Of a stretch of DNA of 15,986 nucleotides, positions 1-7,111 are shown piece by piece. The notes under the pieces were generated by a model. The model was not told the DNA's origin, made no database searches, and saw only the letters and a program-made list of their open reading frames with translations. The stretch spans positions 1 to 15,986 of the forward strand of contig CATKHE010000202.1 in the NCBI GenBank assembly GCA_949747935.1, in the 5' to 3' direction. Each line of letters begins with the position of its first letter. Positions within the stretch are counted from its first letter, which is position 1. Made by a program: the position numbers and the translations under genes. This stretch comes from an uncultured Eubacteriales bacterium (GTDB taxonomy: Bacteria; Bacillota_A; Clostridia; Oscillospirales; Oscillospiraceae).

Positions 1-1
1 C

Positions 2-736
2 CATGCCCAGCTGGGCTGGGTGCTGGACTGCTACACCATGTTCGGCGAGCTCAGCCGGATGACCCAGTTTAAGGACAAGTCCGCCAAGCACAAGGACAAT
101 ATCAACGCCGGCCTGTTCACCTACCCCGCCCTGATGGCCGCTGACATCCTTCTCTACCAGCCCGACTATGTTCCGGTTGGGGAGGACCAGAAGCAGCATG
201 TGGAGATCTGCCGGGACATCGCCGAACGGTTCAACGGCATCTACGGCGATGTGTTTAAGGTCCCCGAGCCCCACATCGCCAAGGTAGGGGCCCGGATCAT
301 GAGCCTGAACGACCCCTCCTCCAAGATGAGCAAGTCCAACCCCGAGGGCTGCGTCTTCCTTATGGAGAAGCCAGAGGACATCGCCCGCAAATTCAAGCGG
401 GCTGTCACCGACAGCGACACGGTAAAGCCCGTCCGCTATGACCCGGCGGCCAAGCCCGGCGTATCCAACCTGATCCAGGTCTACGCCGCCGCCACCGGTA
501 AGAGCTTTGAAGAGATTGAGGCGGAGTTCGACGGTCGGGGCTACGGCGCGCTCAAGCCCGCCGTGGGCGAAGCCGTAGTGGAGACCCTGCGGCCCATCCG
601 GGAGGAGACCGAGCGTCTGCTGGCGGACAAGGCCTATCTGGAAAGCGTCTACAAGGCTGGGGCGGAGAGGGCCTCTTACGTGGCCAACAAGACCCTGCGC
701 AAGGGATATAAGAAGGTGGGCTTTGTGGCCCGGTAG
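2..736 (+). CDS. trpS: Tryptophanyl-tRNA synthetase, 3' part (5' end outside window)
   Basis: Cytosolic class I aminoacyl-tRNA synthetase that charges tRNA-Trp with tryptophan. The frame is already open at base 2 (His-Ala-Gln-Leu-Gly-Trp...), so the GTG at 20 is an internal codon and the gene begins upstream of the window. The visible 244 residues carry the family's signature stretches: GELSRMTQFKDKS near the left edge, and the class I KMSKS loop (SSKMSKSNPEG, bases about 317-349), which binds ATP and stabilises the adenylate. The C-terminal part contains the helical anticodon-binding region, ending in the basic tail NKTLRKGYKKVGF. The N-terminal HIGH motif is not in the window. The stop is TAG at 734-736. 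No U-rich terminator follows, only small hairpins (see findings), so read-through into the next gene cannot be excluded. Family assignment is certain. Confidence 0.97.
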   Translation, partial: HAQLGWVLDCYTMFGELSRMTQFKDKSAKHKDNINAGLFTYPALMAADILLYQPDYVPVGEDQKQHVEICRDIAERFNGIYGDVFKVPEPHIAKVGARIMSLNDPSSKMSKSNPEGCVFLMEKPEDIARKFKRAVTDSDTVKPVRYDPAAKPGVSNLIQVYAAATGKSFEEIEAEFDGRGYGALKPAVGEAVVETLRPIREETERLLADKAYLESVYKAGAERASYVANKTLRKGYKKVGFVAR

Positions 737-811
737 GTTCCTGTCCCATCGTGTAGGACAGAGTCCTTGCTCTATATCTCGAAACCCACAGATAAAAGAG
801 GAAACTTTACT

Positions 812-1960
812 ATGCCAATCCAACTTTCCGCTGTAGGGCTGGCCTCAGCCGCCCTCCTGGTCGCCGCTCTGGTATCCCTGATCTCCACGCCGGTGGTCCG
901 CTCCCTGGCCTTTCGGGTAGGGGCCGTGGACATACCCAAGGACGCCCGCCGGATGCACGATCACCCCATCCCCCGCTTGGGGGGACTGGCCATCTTTTTT
1001 GGATTTATTCTCAGTGTGCTGATTTTTCTCCCTCTCACCCCTGAATTGAGAGGGATGCTGCTGGGCAGCGTGGTCATTGTAATTCTGGGAATTTTTGACG
1101 ATATTCTGGCCTTACCCGCCCTGCCCAAGTTCTTTATCCAGATCAGCGCAGCTTTGATTGCCGTAATCCACGGCAACTGCATTGAATTTCTGTCAAATCC
1201 AAATATTTTCAGTAAAGAGCCCTTCTGGGAGCTAGGCTTGCTGAGAATCCCCATTACCGTCCTGTGGATTGTGGGCATCACCAACGCTGTCAACCTGATT
1301 GACGGACTGGACGGTCTGGCCTGCGGCGTGTCCACCATCAGCTCCATGACCATGCTGGTCATCGCCTTGAGTGTGGCGGAGCCCGACGTAGCTATCCTGA
1401 TGGCCGCCCTGGCCGGAGCCTGTATAGGCTTCCTGCCCTACAATCTGAACCCCGCGAAGATCTTTATGGGCGATACCGGAGCCACCTTCTTGGGGTTCGT
1501 TCTGGCGGTGGTATCTATTCAAGGCCTGTTCAAGTTTTACGCCATTATCTCCTTCGCCGTCCCCTTCCTCATGCTGGGTCTGCCCATCTTCGACACCTGC
1601 TTCGCTATCCTGCGCCGGGTATCCCGCGGCCAATCCCCTATGAAGCCGGACAGAGGTCACATCCACCACAGACTGATCGACATGGGCTTTACACAGAAAC
1701 AGGCCGTGGCGGTGCTGTATATCATCAGCGCCATCCTGGGCCTGTCCGCCGTGGTACTCACCACCATCGGCGTGGTCCGGGCCATGCTGTTTCTGCTCGC
1801 TCTGTGCGCTGCTGGAGCCGTGGCTGGCAAGCTGTACCTGGACAGATCCGGCGGTGACACCCCCGTACAGCCCGGCGGCAGCCGGATCGCAAAACCCCGG
1901 CGCAGCCGGCCCACAAACAGCGAAAATTTCTTTGGTGAGGAGGACCGGTCGGACAAATGA
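812..1960 (+). CDS. Polyprenyl-phosphate GlcNAc-1-phosphate transferase, WecA/TagO type
   Basis: Integral membrane enzyme of the MraY/WecA family. It moves a HexNAc-1-phosphate, typically GlcNAc-1-P from UDP-GlcNAc, onto undecaprenyl phosphate, the first step of teichoic-acid-like or other wall glycopolymer synthesis. The 382 residues contain about ten hydrophobic segments. Visible signatures are the metal-binding GIFDD (residues about 93-97), NLIDGLDG (161-168), the MGDTG loop (219-223) and the HIHHRL motif in the late cytoplasmic loop. HIHHRL marks the WecA/TagO branch rather than MraY. The start is ATG 812, with AGAGG at 797-801; an in-frame TTG at 767 lacks a ribosome binding site. The tail after the last membrane segment is basic, then acidic, and probably disordered. 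The stop overlaps the wecB start (ATGA). The wecB neighbour supports a role in making a ManNAc-containing linkage unit or polysaccharide. The exact acceptor polymer cannot be read from the sequence. Confidence 0.92.
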   Translation: MPIQLSAVGLASAALLVAALVSLISTPVVRSLAFRVGAVDIPKDARRMHDHPIPRLGGLAIFFGFILSVLIFLPLTPELRGMLLGSVVIVILGIFDDILALPALPKFFIQISAALIAVIHGNCIEFLSNPNIFSKEPFWELGLLRIPITVLWIVGITNAVNLIDGLDGLACGVSTISSMTMLVIALSVAEPDVAILMAALAGACIGFLPYNLNPAKIFMGDTGATFLGFVLAVVSIQGLFKFYAIISFAVPFLMLGLPIFDTCFAILRRVSRGQSPMKPDRGHIHHRLIDMGFTQKQAVAVLYIISAILGLSAVVLTTIGVVRAMLFLLALCAAGAVAGKLYLDRSGGDTPVQPGGSRIAKPRRSRPTNSENFFGEEDRSDK

Positions 1961-3105
1961 GCAAAATCAAGGTAATGACTGTCTTTGGCACCCGTCCTGA
2001 GGCGATTAAAATGGCGCCTCTGGCCCTGGAGCTGAACCGCCGCCCTGAATTTAAAGCCCTATGCTGTGTCACTGCGCAGCACAGAGAGATGTTGGACTCC
2101 GTGCTGGATATTTTCCGCCTGAAGCCTGACTATGATTTGGACATTATGGAGCCCCGGCAGACTCTGTCCACCATCACCTCCAAGTGCCTGACCGGGATGG
2201 ACCGTGTACTGGAGGAGACGCAGCCCGACCTGGTTCTGGTCCATGGCGATACCTCCACCACCTTCGCGGGAGCCCTGTCCGCCTTCTATCATAAAATTCC
2301 GGTGGGACACGTGGAGGCCGGTCTGCGCACTTGCAATAAATGGTCCCCTTACCCCGAGGAGATGAACCGGAAGATGGTGGGCTCCATCGCCGACCTCCAC
2401 TTCTGCCCCACCCGCTCCAATCGGGATAACCTGGTTCGGGAAAACATTACTCAAGGAGTCTTTTTAACTGGAAATACCGTTATAGACGCTCTCCAGACAA
2501 CTGTTATAAGAGATTTCGCTTTTTCTGAGGCAATGCTCAATCGGCTTGATTATGTAAATCAGAAAGTGATTTTAATTACCTGCCACCGCCGGGAAAACTA
2601 TGGTCAGCCTATGGAAGACATTATGGCCGCGTTTGCCCACGTGGCCCAGGCCCATCCGGAGGCCGAGCTGGTTTACCCTGTCCACCTCAGCCCTGTAGTA
2701 CAGGAGTGCGCCCACCGCCACTTGGACGGGATTGAAAATGTCCACTTGATCCCTCCCTTGGACGTGAGGGAGATGCACAACCTGATGGCCCGGTGCTGTC
2801 TGGTTATGACTGATTCGGGCGGCCTTCAGGAGGAGGCTCCTGCCTTGGGCAAGCCGGTGCTTGTCCTTCGTACGGAAACCGAGCGCCCAGAGGCTGTCAC
2901 CGCCGGAACGGTAAAGCTGGCGGGAGTGCGTTATGGCCGCATTGTGGAATTGGCGGACGAACTGCTGGATAATCCCTCCGCCTATGCTGAGATGTCCCGG
3001 GCCGCCAACCCATATGGCGACGGGCACGCCTGCCGCCGCATTGCCGACGCCATCTCCTGGCACTTCGGCAAGCGTGAGACTCCGCCGGAGGAATTTGGAG
3101 GTTAA
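1957..3105 (+). CDS. wecB: UDP-N-acetylglucosamine 2-epimerase (non-hydrolysing)
   Basis: Cytosolic enzyme interconverting UDP-GlcNAc and UDP-ManNAc; in Gram-positives it supplies ManNAc for the wall teichoic acid linkage unit or capsule. The 382 residues match the family's usual length. Visible motifs are FGTRPEAIKMAP (residues 10-21), HGDTSTTFAG (96-105), VGHVEAGLRT (116-125), PYPEEMNR (131-138), TCHRREN (208-214) and the C-terminal UDP-binding TDSGGLQEEAP followed by RPEAV. These place the expected Asp98, Glu120, Glu134 and His210 at positions equivalent to the known catalytic residues. ATG 1957 overlaps the upstream stop by four bases, with GAGGAGG at 1937-1943 upstream, so the two genes are translationally coupled. 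All key residues look intact. The C-terminal tail (ETPPEEFGG) extends slightly past the domain and contains the ribosome binding site for the next gene. Confidence 0.96.
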   Translation: MSKIKVMTVFGTRPEAIKMAPLALELNRRPEFKALCCVTAQHREMLDSVLDIFRLKPDYDLDIMEPRQTLSTITSKCLTGMDRVLEETQPDLVLVHGDTSTTFAGALSAFYHKIPVGHVEAGLRTCNKWSPYPEEMNRKMVGSIADLHFCPTRSNRDNLVRENITQGVFLTGNTVIDALQTTVIRDFAFSEAMLNRLDYVNQKVILITCHRRENYGQPMEDIMAAFAHVAQAHPEAELVYPVHLSPVVQECAHRHLDGIENVHLIPPLDVREMHNLMARCCLVMTDSGGLQEEAPALGKPVLVLRTETERPEAVTAGTVKLAGVRYGRIVELADELLDNPSAYAEMSRAANPYGDGHACRRIADAISWHFGKRETPPEEFGG

Positions 3106-3109
3106 GCTC

Positions 3110-3871
3110 TTGGAGCAAAAAAAACGTTTGGTTATCGCGGCCGCCATTATCCTTCTCATGGCTGCGGCCATGTTTACCAGCTTTGGACGGGTGCTTTTTG
3201 CCGCTAATACTCCAGAGGTGATCCTTCCCTCCTCCAGTGCCGGCCCGGGAGATACCTCCGGCACCGGCAGTCAGGGACAGGACTATCAACGGATCGAAAT
3301 CACCACTCAAACTATCGCCAGCGTTGTGGCAACCCTGTCCCGGCCCACCAGTTATTACCGTGAGCTGACGGTAGAGACCTTCTGGCCGGAGGGTTCCTCC
3401 TCCACCCAGGTTCAGGTTTGGGTGGACGGCGGCTGGTCCCACAGCCGGCAGTCCCTGCCTTCCGGCGTGGTCCGCCATGATTTGACCGGTGACGGCTTTC
3501 TTTACTACTGGTATGACGGATCCTCGCAGTACAGACAGGCCCCGGCGGACGAACGCTCCTCTGATCTGGCGCAGCACATTCCCACTTATGAGACGGTGCT
3601 GACACTGGCTTCAGATGAGATCGCCGCCGCAGGATATGAGACTCGGGGGGAACTCCCCTGTATCCGGGTCGACGTTCAGAGAACCGATTCCCAACAGCTA
3701 CAGCGCTTTTGGATCAGCACAGCCAGCGGTCTGCTGGTCTCCGCCGAGACGGAGGAGGACAACCGTCTTGTCTACCGCATGACCGCCTACTCCCCTGTTC
3801 AGACGCCTTGCCCCAGCAGTGCAGAGTTTTCCCTGCCAGACGGGGAAATTCTGCACAAGGCGGGCGGATGA
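3110..3871 (+). CDS. Membrane-anchored exported protein of unknown function, possible LolA-like fold
   Basis: I do not recognise this 253-residue protein. It has a short basic N-terminus, one hydrophobic segment (residues about 7-30), a low-complexity Ser/Gly/Pro linker (about 35-57), and then a soluble extracytoplasmic domain. That domain alternates short beta-like stretches rich in Trp and Tyr (VWVDGGW, YYWYDGSSQYR) and ends with a segment reading FWISTASGLLVSAE. The pattern recalls LolA/RseB-type lipoprotein-carrier folds, but that is inference only. The start is TTG 3110, chosen because GGAGG at 3097-3101 lies 8 bases upstream. The same frame is open back to 2933, inside wecB, without a ribosome binding site. 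It follows wecB by four bases and so belongs to the glycopolymer operon, suggesting a surface role. Its TGA is one base from the stop of the convergent gene. Confidence 0.8.
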   Translation: MEQKKRLVIAAAIILLMAAAMFTSFGRVLFAANTPEVILPSSSAGPGDTSGTGSQGQDYQRIEITTQTIASVVATLSRPTSYYRELTVETFWPEGSSSTQVQVWVDGGWSHSRQSLPSGVVRHDLTGDGFLYYWYDGSSQYRQAPADERSSDLAQHIPTYETVLTLASDEIAAAGYETRGELPCIRVDVQRTDSQQLQRFWISTASGLLVSAETEEDNRLVYRMTAYSPVQTPCPSSAEFSLPDGEILHKAGG

Positions 3872-3872
3872 T

Positions 3873-4199
3873 CTAAGGCTTCTCCGATGAATCCTCACCC
3901 AGTCCCATGAGCAGGACAAGCCCCAACGCAATGACCAGCTCCAGGTCGTCCCCCTCCACCAATAAGTACAGCATAATCAACAGCAGAAGCACGTCGCCGC
4001 TGTCAATACGGTCCAGATGCAGAGATTTCAGCAGACCAGACAGCCCCTCACTGTCGAAAAGCGTCTTTTTGCCGGACAGAAGCTCTGGCAGGCGGAAGGG
4101 TAGTTGATGGGGGCGGCTCTCCTGGCTGGAAACACTGTCGATGGAATTTTCTTCCACCCGAGTATAAGACATGTCCGCCGGGATATAACGATTATACAC
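3873..4199 (-). CDS. Small conserved clostridial protein of unknown function with hydrophobic/acidic C-terminal part
   Basis: A 108-residue protein, last of three minus-strand genes. The N-terminal 60 residues are polar (IPADMSYTRVEENS), followed by SGLLKSLHLDRIDSGDVLLL. The C-terminus holds two hydrophobic runs (LLLLIMLYLL and LELVIALGLVLLMGL) separated by the acidic turn VEGDD, and the tail is acidic. The runs could be a helical hairpin at or in the membrane, or an amphipathic dimerising pair. From memory, similar short proteins recur in Clostridia genomes without an assigned role. The start is GTG 4199, with AAGGAGG six bases upstream. It overlaps the preceding stop by eight bases (GTGTATAA), which implies translational coupling to the 4617-4192 gene. 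ATG 4172 is an alternative start without a comparable ribosome binding site. No terminator separates it from the convergent gene. Confidence 0.75.
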   Translation of the reverse strand: MYNRYIPADMSYTRVEENSIDSVSSQESRPHQLPFRLPELLSGKKTLFDSEGLSGLLKSLHLDRIDSGDVLLLLIMLYLLVEGDDLELVIALGLVLLMGLGEDSSEKP

Positions 4200-4617
4200 G
4201 CTCCCCCTCCTTCCCGCCCAAAACGCCCAGCGCCACCCGGACCAGCTTGGCCGTCCGGGCAATCTGAAGGGCCCGGTCCAGCCTGGCCCTGCGCTCCTCT
4301 CTGAGAAAGGGACGCAGGGCTTTGAGCAGGGCGGCATTCCGGTCCTCGGTGCTCTGGACCTGCCGGAAAACCTCCATACCTATCTGAATCATCTTGGGGT
4401 CAATTTGTCCCAGAAGGGCGGACAGATCCGGAGGAGCATTTTCAGACGCCTCGGTGGTATCCGAGGTCTCACCCTGCTCCGCTGAACTTTCCAGAGCCGG
4501 CGGAGGCTGGGCTGCAGACGGCTGTTCTCCAGACAGTGAGCGAGCCAGAGCCATGATCTGCCCCATAGCTTCCTGATTGCCCAGAATGGAATTCAATTGT
4601 TCCTCAAAGCCGGCCAC
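4192..4617 (-). CDS. Conserved clostridial hypothetical protein (Ala/Gln-rich, helical basic C-terminus)
   Basis: A 141-residue protein with no function I can name. The N-terminal helix-like stretch (FEEQLNSILGNQEAMGQIMA) resembles the N-terminus of its upstream neighbour. A Pro/Ala/Ser/Glu-rich linker follows (residues about 35-65). The C-terminal part is helical and basic: DPKMIQIGMEVFRQVQ, then ALLKALRPFLREERRARLDRA and LQIARTAKLVRV. That last arrangement, an ALKPFL-like motif followed by an R/L-rich helix, is one I associate with uncharacterised clostridial proteins encoded next to small hydrophobic/acidic partners. The start is GTG 4617, with AAGGGGGG about six bases upstream. It lies 85 bases after the upstream gene's stop and shares eight bases with the next gene. 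There is no signal peptide or clear membrane helix, so it is likely cytosolic. Confidence 0.8.
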   Translation of the reverse strand: MAGFEEQLNSILGNQEAMGQIMALARSLSGEQPSAAQPPPALESSAEQGETSDTTEASENAPPDLSALLGQIDPKMIQIGMEVFRQVQSTEDRNAALLKALRPFLREERRARLDRALQIARTAKLVRVALGVLGGKEGERV

Positions 4618-4702
4618 AAAAATCCCCCCTTGTCACTCGAGTCTCCTTCTGTCCATTTCCTTCGAGCGGCTCGCTGGACCACAGTCAGAGAAGATGGCTG
4701 AT

Positions 4703-4966
4703 CTACTCCAGCCCCGCCTGTTTGGCCTGAGCGCCGATCCGATCCACCAGCTCAGCCCCCTCCTTGCTGTTCATCAGCTGCTCCATCATGGCCATCAGCT
4801 GGCTGGGATTTCCCGCCGCTGCTGCCTGAGCCGCCTGCTGAACACCTCCGCTCTGCTGCTTCAGCAGAGCCATCAGCTTCTGCGCGTCGCTGGACTGGGC
4901 CAGCTGGCTGATTGCTTCCCGATTTTTCATCAGCTCCGCCATCCGGCCCTTTTCTGAACGTTCCAT
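4703..4966 (-). CDS. Small Gln/Ala/Met-rich helical protein of unknown function
   Basis: An 87-residue protein, first gene of the minus-strand trio. It is rich in Ala, Gln, Met and Leu and lacks a signal peptide or membrane helix. Visible stretches are MAELMKNREAISQLAQ, QKLMALLKQQ, an Ala/Gln run (QQAAQAAAAGNPSQ) and LMAMMEQLMNSKEGAELVDR. The last resembles a repeated short helical motif (LM...L..S.EG..L..R). It reads like a soluble all-helical, perhaps oligomerising, protein. ATG 4966 is preferred, with GGGGAG about 11 bases upstream. GTG 4978, four codons earlier, has that same purine run directly against it and is less likely. The 85 bases between this stop and the next gene show no hairpin, so the three genes are probably co-transcribed. 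Functional assignment is not possible from sequence alone. Confidence 0.75.
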   Translation of the reverse strand: MERSEKGRMAELMKNREAISQLAQSSDAQKLMALLKQQSGGVQQAAQAAAAGNPSQLMAMMEQLMNSKEGAELVDRIGAQAKQAGLE

Positions 4967-5030
4967 ATTATATATCACTCCCCGCAGGTTTTACTCCAGT
5001 ATATGCGAAGAAAGGTCCAGGTGACACTCC

Positions 5031-5489
5031 TTGAATATTTTAGTTTTTTCTGATTCCCACCGCTCCCTGTCCGGAATGTATACCGCAATTGACAGGCATC
5101 AGCCCCACCAGGTGATCCATCTCGGGGACTTGATGGACGACGCAGAGGAGGTGGCACAGCACTATCCCAAGCTGCCGTTCTGCCTTGTTCCCGGCAACTG
5201 CGACGGATGGGGGACAGCCACGCCTGTCAAAAAGCAGATTACTTTGTCAGGAAAATCCATTCTCCTCTCCCACGGTCACCGCTGGGGAGTCAAGAGCGGC
5301 TATGATGCGGCCATATCAGACGCCCGAGCTGTCCGTGCGGACATCCTTCTCTTTGGCCATACCCACGTTCCTCTATGCCGTCAGTTGGAAGATGGGCTGT
5401 GGATGATGAACCCCGGTCCCGCCCAATCCAGCTATGGTTTGATTGAAATTGTAAACGGCAGGGTTTCCTGTTCTCTCCATCAAGTATAG
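5031..5489 (+). CDS. YfcE/MJ0936-type metallophosphoesterase
   Basis: Small cytosolic calcineurin-like phosphodiesterase of 152 residues, the normal size for the YfcE/YsnB group. All metal-ligand motifs are present: SDSH (Asp8, His10), LGDLMDD (Asp33), GNCD (Asn56), LSHGH (His81) and FGHTH (His110, His112). The family binds two divalent metals (Mn/Ni) and hydrolyses phosphodiesters in vitro; the physiological substrate is usually unknown. The start is TTG 5031, preceded by AGGTGA six bases upstream, and no ATG or GTG is available before the DSH motif. It is divergent from the minus-strand trio (the 64-base gap shows no convincing promoter) and lies 63 bases before cls. In some Firmicutes this family sits beside rdgB and rph, which is not the case here. 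Confidence 0.92.
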   Translation: MNILVFSDSHRSLSGMYTAIDRHQPHQVIHLGDLMDDAEEVAQHYPKLPFCLVPGNCDGWGTATPVKKQITLSGKSILLSHGHRWGVKSGYDAAISDARAVRADILLFGHTHVPLCRQLEDGLWMMNPGPAQSSYGLIEIVNGRVSCSLHQV

Positions 5490-5552
5490 AACCGGTCCGC
5501 AACCGAAAACCGCTCCCCGTAAATCTCCAACCCTGCCGGGAGGTAAATCCCC

Positions 5553-7076
5553 GTGAAAAAGTTGCTCTATATCCTTCTTCACCGCTCGGTATTTGTCGCG
5601 CTGGCTCTGCTGGTCCAGATCGCCGCACTGGCCGTAATGGTGATTTCCTTTTCTGCCACTGAAGTTTTCTATTGGTGCTGTATCACCCTCAGCGTAGCCG
5701 CCGCCATCGCCATTGTAGGCAGCCGTATGGAGCCCGGCTATAAAATTGCCTGGCTCCTGTTGATTTTGCCCTTTCCCATCTTCGGCGGCGTCTTCTATCT
5801 GATGGTAGGGGGCGGCTATATTCCCAAACGCACACAGAATCGGATGAAGGGCATGCTGGAGAAATCCTTCGCCACCCTGAAGGATGACTTCAAGGCCGAC
5901 GACCTGCTCCCCCTTGGAGGCGATGCCGCCGGGCAGGCCAATTATCTGGAACGCCGTGCCGCCTGCCCCGCCTACACCAACACAGAGACCGAATACTTTC
6001 CTCTGGGCGACCTCGCCTTCCCCCGGATGCTTGATGAGTTGGAGAAGGCGAAGAAATACATCTTTCTGGAGTATTTTATCATCCAGCCCGGCGTCTTCTG
6101 GGACAGCATTCTGGCAATTTTGGAGCGGAAGTCGGCTCAAGGCGTAGAAGTCCGGGTGATGTATGACGATTTTGGCTGTATGTTTACTCTGCCCCGGAAC
6201 TACAATGAACTTTTGATTAAAAAGGGGATCCAGTGCCAGGTATTCAACCGGCTGATGCCGGTGATGTCGCTGCGCCTGAACAACCGGGACCACCGAAAAC
6301 TGCTTATTATCGACGGCAAGGTGGGCTTTACCGGCGGCATTAATCTGGCCGATGAGTATATTAATGTTCGGGTGCGCTTCGGCCACTGGAAAGACAGCGC
6401 GATTCTGCTGGAGGGGGACGCCGTCTGGTCGATGACTGTGATGTTTCTCACCATGTGGGACCATATCGCCAACTGGGATGAGGACTTTGAATACTTCCGC
6501 CCCCCTGCTGCCCCGGTGCGGCCCTGGACAGGCTACGTTCAGCCCTATACCGACACTCCGCTGGACCGGGAGACAGTAGGGCAGGCAGTCTACCTCAACA
6601 TGATCGCAAAGGCCAAGAACTATATCTATATTACAACCCCCTATCTGATTATTGACGTGGCCACCAACACTGCCCTCTGTAACGCCGCCAAGTCCGGGGT
6701 AGATGTGCGCATCATCACCCCCCATATCCCTGACAAACGGTACGTCTTTGAGGTTACCCGGGCCCACTATCCGCCCCTTCTGGAGGCGGGAGTTAAAATT
6801 TACGAATACACCCCCGGTTTTATTCACGCCAAAAATTTTGTGGTGGACGACCGCTTTGCCGCCGTTGGCACCGTCAATCTGGATTACCGCAGCCTGTTCC
6901 TCCACTTTGAGGACGGTGTGTGGCTGTGTGAGGCCCCCTGTATCCGGGATATTCGCAAAGATTTTGAGCAGACCCTGGCGGTCTCTGAGCCAAGCTCCCT
7001 GCGGCAGTTCAAGCACTTGAACATCCTTCTTCAGCTCTACCGGAGCATCCTGCGGGTCTTTGCGCCGCTGATGTAA
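5553..7076 (+). CDS. cls: Cardiolipin synthase (two PLD domains)
   Basis: Membrane phospholipase-D-family enzyme that condenses phosphatidylglycerol into cardiolipin. The 507 residues match the bacterial Cls length. Hydrophobic segments at about 11-33, 38-57 and 66-85 form the N-terminal membrane part (the PLDc_N region ends with GGVFYLMVGG). Two HKD motifs follow: DHRKLLIIDGKVGFTGGIN (His247, Lys249, Asp254) and IHAKNFVVDDRFAAVGTVNLD (His425, Lys427, Asp432). Each is followed by the expected Gly/Asn element, so both half-sites look intact. The start is GTG 5553, with GGGAGG at 5538-5543. The gene ends at TAA 7074-7076, just before a strong terminator. It follows the metallophosphoesterase by 63 bases and probably shares a transcript with it. 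Long open frames on the opposite strand here are codon-bias shadows. Confidence 0.95.
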   Translation: MKKLLYILLHRSVFVALALLVQIAALAVMVISFSATEVFYWCCITLSVAAAIAIVGSRMEPGYKIAWLLLILPFPIFGGVFYLMVGGGYIPKRTQNRMKGMLEKSFATLKDDFKADDLLPLGGDAAGQANYLERRAACPAYTNTETEYFPLGDLAFPRMLDELEKAKKYIFLEYFIIQPGVFWDSILAILERKSAQGVEVRVMYDDFGCMFTLPRNYNELLIKKGIQCQVFNRLMPVMSLRLNNRDHRKLLIIDGKVGFTGGINLADEYINVRVRFGHWKDSAILLEGDAVWSMTVMFLTMWDHIANWDEDFEYFRPPAAPVRPWTGYVQPYTDTPLDRETVGQAVYLNMIAKAKNYIYITTPYLIIDVATNTALCNAAKSGVDVRIITPHIPDKRYVFEVTRAHYPPLLEAGVKIYEYTPGFIHAKNFVVDDRFAAVGTVNLDYRSLFLHFEDGVWLCEAPCIRDIRKDFEQTLAVSEPSSLRQFKHLNILLQLYRSILRVFAPLM

Positions 7077-7083
7077 GCTACAA

Positions 7084-7110
7084 GGGGCCGCCCCATAGGG
7101 CGGCCCCTCT
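7084..7110. terminator. Strong bidirectional intrinsic terminator between cls and the convergent Cys-rich gene
   Basis: A perfect 10-bp GC stem, GGGGCCGCCC (7084-7093) with GGGCGGCCCC (7098-7107), and a four-base loop CATA. TCTCTT follows on the plus strand and TTGTAG on the minus strand. It lies between the cls stop (7076) and the stop of the convergent gene (7112), so it can serve both. The U-tract is short on both sides, but the stem is very stable. Confidence 0.85.
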
Positions 7111-7111
7111 C

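Noticed and set aside
767..811. TTG start 45 bases upstream for the WecA-type gene
   Set aside because: No Shine-Dalgarno, and the leader is polar and unlike the family; ATG 812 has AGAGG at proper distance.
2059..3577. Several 100-230-codon minus-strand frames opposite wecB and the anchored protein
   Set aside because: All overlap well-supported plus-strand genes and carry no motifs.
4577..4957. 126-codon plus-strand frame opposite the small Gln/Ala-rich gene
   Set aside because: The minus-strand products have the low-complexity helical patterns of a known clostridial type and better-placed ribosome binding sites; the plus frame reads Leu/His/Cys-rich, like an antisense of Gln/Ala codons.
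5373..7016. 547-codon open frame on the minus strand opposite cls
   Set aside because: It is fully antisense to a gene with both HKD motifs intact and has no recognisable domain; GC-rich codon usage produces such frames.
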